The position numbers and the translations under genes are program-made. A DNA stretch of 48,879 bases from an uncultured Pleomorphomonas sp. Its GTDB lineage: Bacteria; Pseudomonadota; Alphaproteobacteria; Rhizobiales; Pleomorphomonadaceae. Under the pieces are notes generated by a model. That model saw only the letters and a list, made by a program, of their open reading frames with translations. It searched no databases and was not told where the DNA came from. Location of the stretch: assembly GCA_937868725.1 (NCBI GenBank), contig CALMMQ010000022.1, positions 1 to 48,879 on the forward strand, read 5' to 3'. Shown here piece after piece: positions 24,669 to 32,959 of the stretch. Position 1 is the first letter of the stretch, and each line of letters begins with the position of its first letter.

Positions 24669-24737
24669 ATGCAGTCCGTTCATTTCCTGCCCCGGCATTC
24701 CGCCGTCGGTACCCGTCGCCGCGAGGTCCGGTCATGA
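24669..24737 (+). CDS. 22-codon leader ORF coupled to the decarboxylase gene
   Basis: An ATG at 24669 follows a near-ideal Shine-Dalgarno AAGGAGG by seven bases. It opens a 22-codon frame rich in Arg and His (starts MQSVHFLPRHSAVG) whose TGA overlaps the decarboxylase ATG as ATGA. The decarboxylase has only a weak GAGGT of its own, so ribosomes arriving through this leader could set its expression. No known leader-peptide family is recognised. It could be a regulatory upstream ORF or simply a coupling device. Confidence 0.5.
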   Translation: MQSVHFLPRHSAVGTRRREVRS

Positions 24738-25393
24738 CGCGGCCCCGCCTTCAGATCGCCCTCGACAAGACCGACCTGCCGAGCGCCCTGGCGCCGCTGC
24801 AGCGGGCGGTGTCGGAAATCGACATCATCGAGTGCGGCACCGTGCTCATCCTGGCCGAGGGCCTGCGCGCCGTGCGCGAGATTCGGGCGCTGTTTCCCGA
24901 CAAGGCCATTCTCGCCGACATCCGCATCGCCGAGGCCGGCAAGCTCCTGTCGCAGATGGCCTTCGAGGCCGGCGCCTCGCTGGTTTCGGTGGTGGCCGGC
25001 GCCACCATGACCACCGTCCGCCAGGTCTGCGCCGTCGCGGCCGCCCATGGCGGCGAAGTGCAGGTCGAGCTGTCGGAAGAGTGGTACGACGCCGCCAAGG
25101 CCCGGCTCTGGCGCGAGGCCGGCGTGCAGCACGTCATCGTCAAGCGCTCGCGCGACCGCGAGGCGGCGGGCGATCTGTCGTGGGGGGCCGGCGACGTCGC
25201 CCGCGTCGACGAACTGGCGGCCATGGGCTTCACCGTCACCATCACCGGCGGCGTTACGCCGGCCGATCTTCGCACCTTCGCCGGTCATCCGGTCGGCATC
25301 GTCATCGCCGGCCGCTCGATCGTCGCCGCCGCCGATCCTCTGGCCGCCGCCGCCGAGATGCAGCGGACGATCGCCACCATCTGGCCGTCGTGA
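24734..25393 (+). CDS. 3-keto-L-gulonate-6-phosphate decarboxylase-like protein (OMPDC superfamily)
   Basis: A 219-residue (beta/alpha)8 protein colinear with E. coli UlaD/SgbH as I recall it: LQIALD (Asp11), IIECGT (Glu33), LADIRIAEAGK, VELSEEW (Glu112), RSRD, TITGGV and IAGRSI. UlaD releases CO2 from 3-keto-L-gulonate-6-P to give L-xylulose-5-P. Three active-site positions differ: the hallmark DxKxxD reads Asp62-Ile-Arg64-Ile-Ala-Glu67, and the acid/base His136 is Lys137 here. Phosphate-loop residues are kept. The family and fold are clear; the reaction may not be. It is followed after 30 bases by the kinase. Confidence 0.85.
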   Translation: MTRPRLQIALDKTDLPSALAPLQRAVSEIDIIECGTVLILAEGLRAVREIRALFPDKAILADIRIAEAGKLLSQMAFEAGASLVSVVAGATMTTVRQVCAVAAAHGGEVQVELSEEWYDAAKARLWREAGVQHVIVKRSRDREAAGDLSWGAGDVARVDELAAMGFTVTITGGVTPADLRTFAGHPVGIVIAGRSIVAAADPLAAAAEMQRTIATIWPS

Positions 25394-25423
25394 CGGCTTC
25401 CGGTCACATCGAGGCATGAACCC

Positions 25424-26371
25424 ATGACAACCTATGATCTGACGACCTTCGGAGAAGCACAGATTCGCCTGACGGTGCCGCGTGGCGATCGTCTCGCCAC
25501 CTGCCGCGAACTGCGGCTGACGCCGGCCGGTTCGGAAGCCAACGTGGCGGGCCTCCTGGCCCAGCTCGAGCGCCGCACCGCCTTCGCCTCGGTGATCCCG
25601 CACGGCGATCTCGCCCAGCGCTTCATCGACGAGTACCGCGCCGTCGGTGTCGACCTGTCGCACAGCATCCGCTGCGAAGGCCGCATGGCGCTCTATTTCA
25701 TGGAGCCCGGCGACCCGCCGCTACCGGCCAAGGTGGTCTATGACCGCCTGTACACCAAGTTCCGCGACATCACCCCCGAGACGTTCAACTGGGATGTGCT
25801 GCTTGACACGCGGGTGCTGTTTGTCACCGGCATCACCGCCGCGCTGACCGAGAACACTGGCCGCACCGTCGCCTTCGCCGTGCGGGAAGCGGCCCGGCGC
25901 GGCGTCAAGGTGGCGCTCGACGTCAACTATCGCTCGATGCTGTGGTCGGCCGACAAGGCGCGCTCGGTGCTCGAACCGCTGCTCGAGCACGTGTCGATCC
26001 TGTTCTGCTCGCGTCCCGACGGCATCAAGGTGTTCGGCCTTGAAGGCGATGGCCCGACGGTCAATGCCGCCCTGCGCCAGCGCTACAACATTCCGCACGT
26101 CGTCTCCACCGACGCCACGGCCGGTTGCTACTACTCCGGCATCGAGGGCGGCAAGATCTACACCATCGAGCCGGTCCGCGTCACCGACCGCCCCGGCGCC
26201 GGCGACGCCCTGGTTGGCGGCACGCTGCACGGCTACCTCAACGACAACGTCATGGAGGGCGTCAACTACGGTCTGCGTACCTCCAAGCTGGCGCTGATCC
26301 ACTACGGCGATCTCACGCGCGTCACCGCCAGCGAGCTTGAGATTCCGACAACGGCCGACATCGTCCGGTGA
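25424..26371 (+). CDS. PfkB family carbohydrate kinase
   Basis: A 315-residue ribokinase-like kinase, closest in feel to 2-keto-3-deoxygluconate kinases (DLTTFGEAQIRLTVPRGDRL; LDVNYRSMLWS; anion hole and catalytic base in DRPGAGDALVGG with Asp261). The N-terminal sugar motif TPAGSEANVAGLLAQL is intact. Lying between a UlaD-like decarboxylase and an MFS importer, it could supply the 6-phosphate that the PTS provides in the E. coli ula pathway, acting on L-ascorbate or a related acid (inference). A conventional KDG kinase role cannot be excluded. Confidence 0.88.
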   Translation: MTTYDLTTFGEAQIRLTVPRGDRLATCRELRLTPAGSEANVAGLLAQLERRTAFASVIPHGDLAQRFIDEYRAVGVDLSHSIRCEGRMALYFMEPGDPPLPAKVVYDRLYTKFRDITPETFNWDVLLDTRVLFVTGITAALTENTGRTVAFAVREAARRGVKVALDVNYRSMLWSADKARSVLEPLLEHVSILFCSRPDGIKVFGLEGDGPTVNAALRQRYNIPHVVSTDATAGCYYSGIEGGKIYTIEPVRVTDRPGAGDALVGGTLHGYLNDNVMEGVNYGLRTSKLALIHYGDLTRVTASELEIPTTADIVR

Positions 26372-26399
26372 TCGGCTCGGGACTTCAGGGAGGAAAGCA

Positions 26400-27773
26400 A
26401 TGTCAACATCTTCAAGCGCCGGCATGACTGCTCTCGAGCAGATCGACTCCCGGCCACTGACCAAGAACCAGAAGAACCTGATCGCGCTCGTGGTTACGGG
26501 CAACATCTCGGAATTCTTCGACATGTTCCTGATCGGCTTTGCCGTCAGCAGTCTGCTGAAAGACCCGTCGTGGCACCTGCAGGGCTATGAAGCCGGCTGG
26601 ATTCTCGCCATGTCCGGCCTCGGCACGGTGATCGGCGCCATCCTGTGGGGGCGCCTGGCCGACCGCATCGGTCGCCGCACGGCCTTCTCCTGGTGCGTGG
26701 TGCTGTTCACGCTGTTCACCTTCGCCTCGGTGTTCACGCCGGCCGACGGCTGGGTGATGCTGGCCATCCTGCGCATCTTCGTCGGCATCGGCGTCGGCGG
26801 CCTCAACATCACCTCCATTCCCTACGTGCAGGAGTTCGTGCCGGCCAAGCAGCGCGGCCTGCTGTCGGGTCTGGCCTCGGTGTTCATTCCCTTCGGCCTG
26901 TTCCTCGGCTCGATGGCGCAGATGGCCGTCGGTTCCAACTGGCGCCTGCTGATCGCCCTCGGCGTCATTCCGGCGCTGCTGCTCATCTGGCTGCGCAAGG
27001 TGCCGGAATCGCCGCGCTTCCTGCAGTCGCGCGGTCGCACCGACGAGGCGCGCCAGGCGCTGGCCTGGGCGCTGGAAGTGCCGGTCGACAAGCTCGGCGC
27101 CTTGCCGGAAATCCGCTCGGTGCAGTCGGCGTCCTACGCACTGATCTTCAGCAAGTACCTGCGGTCGCTGATCATCATCACCGTCGGTTCGTTCTGCTTC
27201 ATCCTCGGCGCGTCCGTCATCCAGAGCTGGGGCCAGTCGATCCTCGGGTCGGGCTACAAGTTCACCCCCGGCATGGTCGGCGCGCTGTTCATGGTGGTGT
27301 CGCTCGGCGATCTGCTCGGCCGCCTGTCGTCGGCCTGGCTGGCCGATCGCATCGGTCGCCGCTGGACGATGTTCTCCTACGGCTTCATCGGCGCCCTCGG
27401 CCTGATGCTGGCCTCGGCCTCGGTGATGCTCGGCCAGGGTGCCGAGGGTGATGTGACCAGCGCCGGCTGGATCTTCTTCACCGGCATCCTGATCGCCATG
27501 ACCTTCGGCGACGGCGCTTTCGGCGTCCTCAACGCCTTCGGCGCCGAGCAGTTCCCCAACGAGGCGCGTTCCACCGGCCTCGGTCTCGGCTACGGCCTCG
27601 GCGCCACGGCCAAGGTGTTCGGACCGGCGCTGCTCGGCTCGCTGTTCGGCAGCAAGGTGACGCTCGATTCGATCCCGTCGGCCTTCGGCCTGTTCGCGGT
27701 GCTCCTGGTGCTCGGCGGCATCATCTACCTGTTCGCTCAGGAGACCAAGGGCGTGTCGCTCGACAAGATCTAG
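26400..27773 (+). CDS. MFS transporter, sugar/organic acid type
   Basis: A 457-residue, probably 12-TM permease. Both halves carry the MFS loop signature (GRLADRIGRR about 82-91 and LADRIGRRWTMF in the second half), and the central region has PESPRFLQSRGR, with ETKG at the C-terminus, as in sugar porter and acid symporter branches. An Asp in the first TM (EFFDMFLIG) is typical of proton-coupled carriers. The ATG at 26400 has GGGAGGAAAG before it; the frame extends upstream into the kinase gene. It would import the substrate of the ula-like pathway in unphosphorylated form. Confidence 0.9.
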   Translation: MSTSSSAGMTALEQIDSRPLTKNQKNLIALVVTGNISEFFDMFLIGFAVSSLLKDPSWHLQGYEAGWILAMSGLGTVIGAILWGRLADRIGRRTAFSWCVVLFTLFTFASVFTPADGWVMLAILRIFVGIGVGGLNITSIPYVQEFVPAKQRGLLSGLASVFIPFGLFLGSMAQMAVGSNWRLLIALGVIPALLLIWLRKVPESPRFLQSRGRTDEARQALAWALEVPVDKLGALPEIRSVQSASYALIFSKYLRSLIIITVGSFCFILGASVIQSWGQSILGSGYKFTPGMVGALFMVVSLGDLLGRLSSAWLADRIGRRWTMFSYGFIGALGLMLASASVMLGQGAEGDVTSAGWIFFTGILIAMTFGDGAFGVLNAFGAEQFPNEARSTGLGLGYGLGATAKVFGPALLGSLFGSKVTLDSIPSAFGLFAVLLVLGGIIYLFAQETKGVSLDKI

Positions 27774-27820
27774 AGCACTTTCCGCACTCCCCGGAGCCTC
27801 CCCGGCGGGCGAGGCTCCGG
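27771..27820 (+). repeat. Repeat fragment and strong hairpin between MFS and ulaG
   Basis: TAGAGCACTTTCCG overlaps the MFS stop and resembles the start of the repeat at 23181. It is followed by a perfect 10-bp hairpin, CCGGAGCCTC / GAGGCTCCGG (27791-27820, 10-base loop that can pair further). Placed inside the operon, it could act as a partial terminator or mRNA-stability stem between mfs and ulaG. Confidence 0.5.
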
Positions 27821-27872
27821 TACCGGCGTCCCCGCGGCGCCCTTCCCATCCACCGGCAAAGGACGGACCCCC

Positions 27873-28928
27873 ATGAGTATGATCGACGACATCACCCGCG
27901 AGAAATGGATTCTCGGCGCCTTCCCCGAGTGGGGCACCTGGCTCAACGAGGAAATCGACGCCACCGAAGTGGCTCCCGGCACCTTCAGCATGTGGTGGAT
28001 CGGCTGCACCGGCATCTGGCTCAAGACCGAGAACGGCACCTCGATCGCCACCGACCTGTGGTTCGGCAATGGCAAGCGCAGCCAGAAGACCAAGGAAATG
28101 GCCGCCTATCACCAGATGCGCAACATGACCGGCGGCCGGGCGACGCAGCCCAACCTGCGCGCCGCCCCCATCGTCTACGATCCCTTCGCCGTGACCAAGG
28201 TCGACGCCGTGCTGTCGACCCACATCCATCAGGACCACATCGACCCGTTCTTCGCCGCCGCCGTGCTCAAGAACTGCGCCCCCGACGTGCCGTTCATCGG
28301 CCCGGAAGGCTGTGCCGCCCTCTGGAAGAAGTGGGGCGTGCCGGCCGACCGCATCAAGGTGGTGCGGCCGGGCGACGTCGTCACCATCAAGGATGTCGAG
28401 ATCGTCGTGCTCGAGTCCTTCGACCGCACCGTGCTGGTGACGGCCAGCGAGCCGTTGCAGGGCAAGGTGCCCAGCATGGACGACAAGGCGGTCAACTACC
28501 TGTTCAAGACGCCGGGCGGCAACCTCTACCATAGCGGCGATTCGCACTATTCGATCCGCTTCGCCAAGCACGGCAAGGATCACAAGATCGACGTCGCCCT
28601 CGGCTCCTACGGCGAGAACCCGGTCGGCAACCAGGACAAGATGACCTCCATCGACATCCTGCGCATGGCCGAGGCGCTGGGGACCAAGGTCGTCATCCCC
28701 TTCCATCACGACGTCTGGACCAACTTCAAGGCCGATCCGCTCGAAATCCTGTTGCTGTGGAACTACAAGAAGAACGTGCTGCAGTACGGCTTCAAGCCGT
28801 TCCTGTGGGAAGTGGGCGGCAAGTTCACCTACCCCGACGACGCCGGCAAGCTGCAGTACCACTATCGCCGCGGCTTCGAGGACGCCTTCACCGACGAGCA
28901 GAACGTGCCGTTCCCCTCGATCCTCTGA
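27873..28928 (+). CDS. ulaG: L-ascorbate-6-phosphate lactonase UlaG
   Basis: A 351-residue metallo-beta-lactamase-fold enzyme that matches E. coli UlaG over its whole length as I recall it ([95 protein letters not shown]). The metal site HxHxDH is His117-His119-Asp121-His122 ([10 protein letters not shown]. coli has Asp rather than Ile after the first His). UlaG opens the lactone of L-ascorbate-6-P to 3-keto-L-gulonate-6-P. The presence of such a close homologue next to the UlaD-like gene is the main reason for reading the operon as ascorbate-like catabolism. AAAGGA precedes the ATG. Confidence 0.93.
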   Translation: MSMIDDITREKWILGAFPEWGTWLNEEIDATEVAPGTFSMWWIGCTGIWLKTENGTSIATDLWFGNGKRSQKTKEMAAYHQMRNMTGGRATQPNLRAAPIVYDPFAVTKVDAVLSTHIHQDHIDPFFAAAVLKNCAPDVPFIGPEGCAALWKKWGVPADRIKVVRPGDVVTIKDVEIVVLESFDRTVLVTASEPLQGKVPSMDDKAVNYLFKTPGGNLYHSGDSHYSIRFAKHGKDHKIDVALGSYGENPVGNQDKMTSIDILRMAEALGTKVVIPFHHDVWTNFKADPLEILLLWNYKKNVLQYGFKPFLWEVGGKFTYPDDAGKLQYHYRRGFEDAFTDEQNVPFPSIL

Positions 28929-28953
28929 GGCTTATGCCGACCTGATACCGGAG

Positions 28954-28983
28954 GGCCGCCCCGCGTCTGTCGCGTGGGCGGCC
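28954..28983 (+). terminator. Terminator hairpin after ulaG
   Basis: GGCCGCCC (28954-28961) pairs with GGGCGGCC (28976-28983), and the inner CGCG/CGCG extends the stem with a single T bulge and a TCTGT loop. It begins 26 bases after the ulaG stop. Only TT follows, so it is a strong stem with a weak U tract. Confidence 0.65.
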
Positions 28984-29105
28984 TTGCCGCTGTCGGTCGG
29001 GCGCTGTTCCCGCTCCTGCCCTTGCCCTATAGTCGCCGCCGGGTTGGATTCGACGGCAAACGGGGATCGGACTGGCGCCGACGCGCCGCCGGACATGGGG
29101 GGACG

Positions 29106-30278
29106 ATGGCAGCGGGCGAAGCGGGCGCCGGTCGGGGCGCGGTGGAGGTGGTTCCGGTCGACAGCCGGGCGCTGTGGCGGGCTTTTCACGACCTGCCCGC
29201 CAATCTCTACAAAGCCGATCCCCACTGGGTGGCGCCGCTGCGGCTCGAGCGCCGGCTGCACTTTTCGCCGGCCCATAACCCGTTCTTCAAGCACGCCCGC
29301 GCCGCCTTCTGGCTGGCCCGCCGCGACGGTGTGCCGGTCGGCCGCATCACCGCCCAGATCGACGAACTGCACCTGCGGCAACATGGCGACGCCACCGGCC
29401 ATTTCGGCTTCATCGAGGCCATCGACGACGCCGAGGTGTTCGCCGCCCTGCTCGCCACGGCCGAACGCTGGCTGGCCGACAACGGCATGCGCCGGGTGCT
29501 CGGGCCGGTGTCCTTCTCGATGTGGGACGAGCCGGGGCTGCTGGTCGACGGTTTCGACAGTCCGCCCAACGTTATGATGGGCCACGCCCTGCCCTATTAT
29601 CAGCAGCGCATCGCCGCGCTCGGCTACGCGCCGGCCCAGGATCTCCTGGCCTATAGCTATGACAACCACGCTCCCCTGCCCGACAAGCTCGGCCGCCTCG
29701 TCGAGCGGGCGCGGCAGAAACGCGACTTCGTCTTCCGCCCCATCGCCGCCGACCGTCGGCGCCAGACCGCCGACATCGCCGCCATTCGCGACGTGCTTAA
29801 CGATGCCTGGGCGGAAAACTGGGGCTTCGTGCCGATCACCGAGGCCGAAGTGGCCGACATCGCCGTGATGTTCCGCTACCTGCTCGAACCCGACGCTCTG
29901 GTCATCGCCGAATACGCCGGCGAAGTGGCCGGCGTCGGCATGATGCTGCCCAACCTCAACGAGCTGATCGCCGACCTCGGCGGCAAGCTCTTGCCCTTCG
30001 GCTTCCTCAAGCTCTACTGGCGGCTCAAGACCCACCGCGCCCGCAGCGGCCGGCTGGCGCTCCTGGGCGTGCGGCGCAAGTGGTGGGATTCGCCCATGGG
30101 GGCGATCATGGCGCTGATGATCATCGAGCAGGCCAAGGCGTCGAATTTCGCCCGCTGCGTACGCACCGCCGAGCTGTCGTGGATTCTCGACAGCAACGTC
30201 CGCATCAAGGCGGTGCTGGCCGAGGTGGGCGCCACGGTCAGCAAGCGCTATCGCATCTACGAGAAGACGCTTGGCTGA
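29106..30278 (+). CDS. GNAT-like acyltransferase, candidate bacterial ceramide synthase
   Basis: A 390-residue soluble protein with two GNAT-like halves. Typical segments are WRAFHDLPANLYKADPHWVAP-type text near residues 24-44, HNPFFKHARAAFWLARRDGV, GFIEAIDDAEVFAALLATA, and a C-terminal half with the acyltransferase core (VLNDAWAENWGFVPITEAE, LVIAEYAGEVAGVGMMLPN, AELSWILDSNVRIKAVLAEV). From memory this family includes bCerS of sphingolipid-making alphaproteobacteria. The neighbouring alpha-oxoamine synthase and SDR support an N-acylation role in making a ceramide-like lipid. It converges on the oxoamine synthase with a 22-base overlap of coding ends. ATG 29106 follows GGGGGGA. Confidence 0.7.
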   Translation: MAAGEAGAGRGAVEVVPVDSRALWRAFHDLPANLYKADPHWVAPLRLERRLHFSPAHNPFFKHARAAFWLARRDGVPVGRITAQIDELHLRQHGDATGHFGFIEAIDDAEVFAALLATAERWLADNGMRRVLGPVSFSMWDEPGLLVDGFDSPPNVMMGHALPYYQQRIAALGYAPAQDLLAYSYDNHAPLPDKLGRLVERARQKRDFVFRPIAADRRRQTADIAAIRDVLNDAWAENWGFVPITEAEVADIAVMFRYLLEPDALVIAEYAGEVAGVGMMLPNLNELIADLGGKLLPFGFLKLYWRLKTHRARSGRLALLGVRRKWWDSPMGAIMALMIIEQAKASNFARCVRTAELSWILDSNVRIKAVLAEVGATVSKRYRIYEKTLG

Positions 30279-31501
30279 GGCGCGCCGTCGGCGCGCGCCT
30301 GCGGATGCGCGGCGAGGAAGGCCTTGAGCGTGGCGATGGTGCGGGCGATGTCGTCGCCATCGTGACGGGCCGACAGGAAGAAGCGGATGCGCGGCCGGTC
30401 GCTGGGCACGCCGATGTTGACGATCGGCGGGGCGTAGATGTCGTGTTCGAGCAGATAGGCCGAGGCGGCCATGGTGGTGTCCATGTCCGGGAACAGCACT
30501 GGCACGATGGCGTCGCCGGTGGCGGCGCCGGTGGCCAGCCCGGCCCGCGCCGCCTCGCGCAGGAACAGCCGGCCGTTGTCGTGCAGGCGGGCGACGCGTT
30601 CGGGTTCGCGCTTGAGCACGTCGAGGGCGGCTTGCGCCGCCGCCACGATGACTGGCGGCATGCCGACGCTGTAGACGAAGCCGGGCAGCGTGTAGCGCAG
30701 CAGCTCGATGGCGGCGGCGTGGGCGCAGATGAAGCCGCCGCAGGCGGCGAAGGTCTTGGACAGCGTGCCGACGATGATGTCGATGCGGCGGGGATCGATG
30801 CCGTAGTGTTCGCAGACGCCGCGGCCGCTCTGGCCGAGCACGCCGATCGAATGCGCCTCGTCGACGACCAGCCAGCAGTCGAACTCCTCCTTGAGGCGGA
30901 CGAGCGCCGGCAGGTCGACGATGTCGCCGTCCATGCTGTAGAGGCTCTCGGCGGCGATCAGGCAATTGCGGTGGTTGGCCCGGGCGGCGGTCAGGATGGC
31001 CCTGAGGTCGGCCATGTCGTTGTGGCGGAACATCTTGTGTTCGGCCCGGCCGGCCATGACGCCGGAGACGATGGAGTTGTGGCTGAGCTCGTCGTAGACG
31101 ACGAGATCGAGCCGGCCCATCAGGCTCGAAATGGTGGTGAGGTTGGTGAGGTAGCCGCTGACCAGCGTCAGACAGGCCTCGGTGCCGACGAACGCGGCCA
31201 GCTGCGCCTCGAAGGCACCGTGCAGGCGGCGCTCGCCACCGACCAGGCGCGAGCCAAGGGCGCCGATGCCGGCGGCATCGAGGCCGGCGTGGGCGGCGGC
31301 GCGGATGGCCGGATGATCGGCGAGGCCGAGATAGTCGTAGTTGGCGAACGAGATCAGCTTGCTGCCCCGGTCGGCGGCCTGCTGCTGCAGCCGGTCGAGG
31401 GCCTGAAACCACGGACTGGTGTTGCGATCGGCCGGCAGGCTGCCGGCCAGTTTTGCCGAACGGCGCCGGACAAAAGACGAAAACGATGCTTTAGACGACA
31501 T
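30257..31501 (-). CDS. Alpha-oxoamine synthase (serine palmitoyltransferase/KBL type)
   Basis: A 414-residue PLP enzyme. Family marks are FANYDYLGLADHP (substrate entry), GSRLVGGERRLHGAFE, HNSIVSGVMAG, ESLYSMDGDIVDL, the Asp/His pair in VVDEAHSIGVLG, and the PLP lysine in GTLSKTFAACGG. These enzymes condense an amino acid with an acyl thioester and release CO2. With an SDR upstream (31627-32397), a ceramide-synthase-like GNAT protein and a dedicated ACP in the region, a serine palmitoyltransferase-like role is the best guess. Biotin synthesis (BioF) and threonine degradation (Kbl) are less likely because no bio or tdh genes are present. Confidence 0.88.
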   Translation of the reverse strand: MSSKASFSSFVRRRSAKLAGSLPADRNTSPWFQALDRLQQQAADRGSKLISFANYDYLGLADHPAIRAAAHAGLDAAGIGALGSRLVGGERRLHGAFEAQLAAFVGTEACLTLVSGYLTNLTTISSLMGRLDLVVYDELSHNSIVSGVMAGRAEHKMFRHNDMADLRAILTAARANHRNCLIAAESLYSMDGDIVDLPALVRLKEEFDCWLVVDEAHSIGVLGQSGRGVCEHYGIDPRRIDIIVGTLSKTFAACGGFICAHAAAIELLRYTLPGFVYSVGMPPVIVAAAQAALDVLKREPERVARLHDNGRLFLREAARAGLATGAATGDAIVPVLFPDMDTTMAASAYLLEHDIYAPPIVNIGVPSDRPRIRFFLSARHDGDDIARTIATLKAFLAAHPQARADGAPQPSVFS

Positions 31502-31626
31502 GTGTCAGCTCCCTGGCCGCGACCCTATGAAATCGCTGCAAGCCTTTACAAGTGCTCATTGGGTGATGCCGGTGAGCTGTCGCCGCCGGCTGGCAGGCTT
31601 GCCACAGTGATCGGCGGCGGCGATGG

Positions 31627-32397
31627 TCAGCGCGAAAACCGGCGGTTGATGCCCGACAGGATGGCCAGCAGCAGGCGGCGCGGCAGCAGACCCGACAGCG
31701 CCCGCAGCAGGGCGAACGGCCAGGGCAGCACCAGATGGCCGGTGCCGCGCGCCACGGCGGCGGCGATGGCGGCGGCCGCCGCGTCGGCGCTGATCAGGAA
31801 CGGTCGCGGCTCGCTGAGGCTCTGGCTCATCGGCGTATCGACGAAGCCGGGCGAGACCAGCGTGACGCCGACGCCGAACGGCCGCAGGCGGATGGCCAGT
31901 GCTTCGGCGAACACCGTCAACCCGGCCTTGGTGCCGGCGTAGAGCGGCGCCATCGGCAGCGGAAAGGCGGCGGCCAGCGAGCCGATGAACACCAGCCGTC
32001 CGGCCGAGCGCGCCGCCATGCGGTCGGCGAGGAGGTTGGCCATCACCACCGGGGCGGTGAAGTTGACGGCCGCCATGGCGCGTACCGCGGCGGCGTCCTG
32101 GCCGGCGGGGCGGGCCGGCAGGCTGCCGCCGAGCCCGGCGCTGAGGATGGCGAGATCGAGCGGCGACGCCTGGTCGGCCGCCGTCAGCTCGGCGGTGAGG
32201 CGGTCGAGGTCGGCGAGGTCGAAACAGGCGACGTCGATGGTGGCGCCCTTCGCCCGGCAGGCGTCGGCGACGGCGGCGAGGCGAACGGCATCGCGCCCCC
32301 ACAGCGTCAGCCGCACTCCCGGGCCGGCGTAGCGGCGGGCCAGAGCGGCGCCGATGCCGCTCGAGGCGCCGGTGATCAGGATGCTGCTGCAGGTCAT
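31627..32397 (-). CDS. Short-chain dehydrogenase/reductase
   Basis: A 256-residue NAD(P)-dependent SDR: cofactor loop TGASSGIG (about 9-16), LAILSAGLGGS for the NNAG region (Ser-Ala replaces Asn-Asn), catalytic Ser in FIGSLAA, and YAGTK with the Tyr-Lys pair, followed by VSPGFVDTPM. The C-terminal 40 residues add a hydrophobic, possibly membrane-associated segment (LPWPFALLRALSGLLPRRLL). It lies upstream of the oxoamine synthase on the same strand and could reduce the 3-keto group of a sphinganine or ceramide intermediate (inference). The ATG at 32397 lacks a good ribosome site, but it begins the canonical fold. Confidence 0.88.
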   Translation of the reverse strand: MTCSSILITGASSGIGAALARRYAGPGVRLTLWGRDAVRLAAVADACRAKGATIDVACFDLADLDRLTAELTAADQASPLDLAILSAGLGGSLPARPAGQDAAAVRAMAAVNFTAPVVMANLLADRMAARSAGRLVFIGSLAAAFPLPMAPLYAGTKAGLTVFAEALAIRLRPFGVGVTLVSPGFVDTPMSQSLSEPRPFLISADAAAAAIAAAVARGTGHLVLPWPFALLRALSGLLPRRLLLAILSGINRRFSR

Positions 32398-32508
32398 GGT
32401 GAAAGGCGTGCCGATCCAGACGGTTACGTCGACAACGACGCCCGTTGAGCTTATGTTGCCGCCGCTTGGCAGGGAAGTGCCTTTTGGGGACAATCGCTGG
32501 AGGACAGG

Positions 32509-32952
32509 ATGGCCGCCCCCCTCGTGGTGTATACCGCCGGTGTGTTCGACATGTTTCACATCGGCCATCTCAACTTGCTGCGATCGGCCCGGGGCATGGG
32601 CGACCGGCTGATCGTCGCCGTATCGACCGACGAGGTGGTGGAGAGCTACAAGCCCGGCCAGCTGGTCATGCCCTACAGCCATCGTTTCGAGATCGTCTCG
32701 GCCATCCGCTACGTCGACGTCTGCATTCCCCAAAAGAACCGCGACAAGATGGACGCCTGGCGCAAGCTGAAGTTCGACATCCTGGCCATCGGCGACGACT
32801 GGTTCGGCCGGCCCGACTATGTCGCCTACGAGGCGGAACTGGCAGCCGTCGGCGTCAAGGTGGTCTACATTCCCTATACCGACCGCGTGTCCTCCACCTG
32901 CCTCAAGGCGATCGTCGGTTCCGGCGCGCCGGGGGCGGACGAGCGCGGCTGA
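32509..32952 (+). CDS. Glycerol-3-phosphate cytidylyltransferase-like (TagD family)
   Basis: A 147-residue nucleotidyltransferase. It starts with VVYTAGVFDMFHIGHLNLLR, containing the HIGH catalytic motif at 17-20, and has RYVDVCIPQKNRDKMDAW, DILAIGDDWFGRPDYV and the C-terminal YTDRVSSTCLK, which resembles the RTxGISTT substrate loop of TagD. TagD makes CDP-glycerol from CTP and glycerol-3-phosphate. The next gene is a CDP-glycerol glycerophosphotransferase, which uses that product. Teichoic acid is not expected in this organism, so the pathway probably decorates a lipid or polysaccharide. GGAGGACAGG precedes the ATG. Confidence 0.9.
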   Translation: MAAPLVVYTAGVFDMFHIGHLNLLRSARGMGDRLIVAVSTDEVVESYKPGQLVMPYSHRFEIVSAIRYVDVCIPQKNRDKMDAWRKLKFDILAIGDDWFGRPDYVAYEAELAAVGVKVVYIPYTDRVSSTCLKAIVGSGAPGADERG

Positions 32953-32959
32953 GGCGGCG

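Noticed and set aside
24419..24733. Upstream extension of the decarboxylase frame by 105 codons
   Set aside because: No homology to the family, no ribosome site, and it spans the control region. ATG 24734 matches the known start of UlaD-type proteins.
28221..28244. Ile in place of Asp within the UlaG HxHxDH site as a sign of lost activity
   Set aside because: The metal-binding His, His, Asp and His are all present; the changed position is a variable x of the motif.
26412..28862. Minus-strand open frame of 816 codons opposite the MFS and ulaG genes
   Set aside because: His/Gln/Asp/Gly-rich shadow translation; the plus strand carries clear MFS and UlaG proteins.
30257..30278. Overlap of convergent gene ends as an assembly artefact
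   Set aside because: Both C-termini read normally and a 22-base convergent overlap is common in compact genomes.
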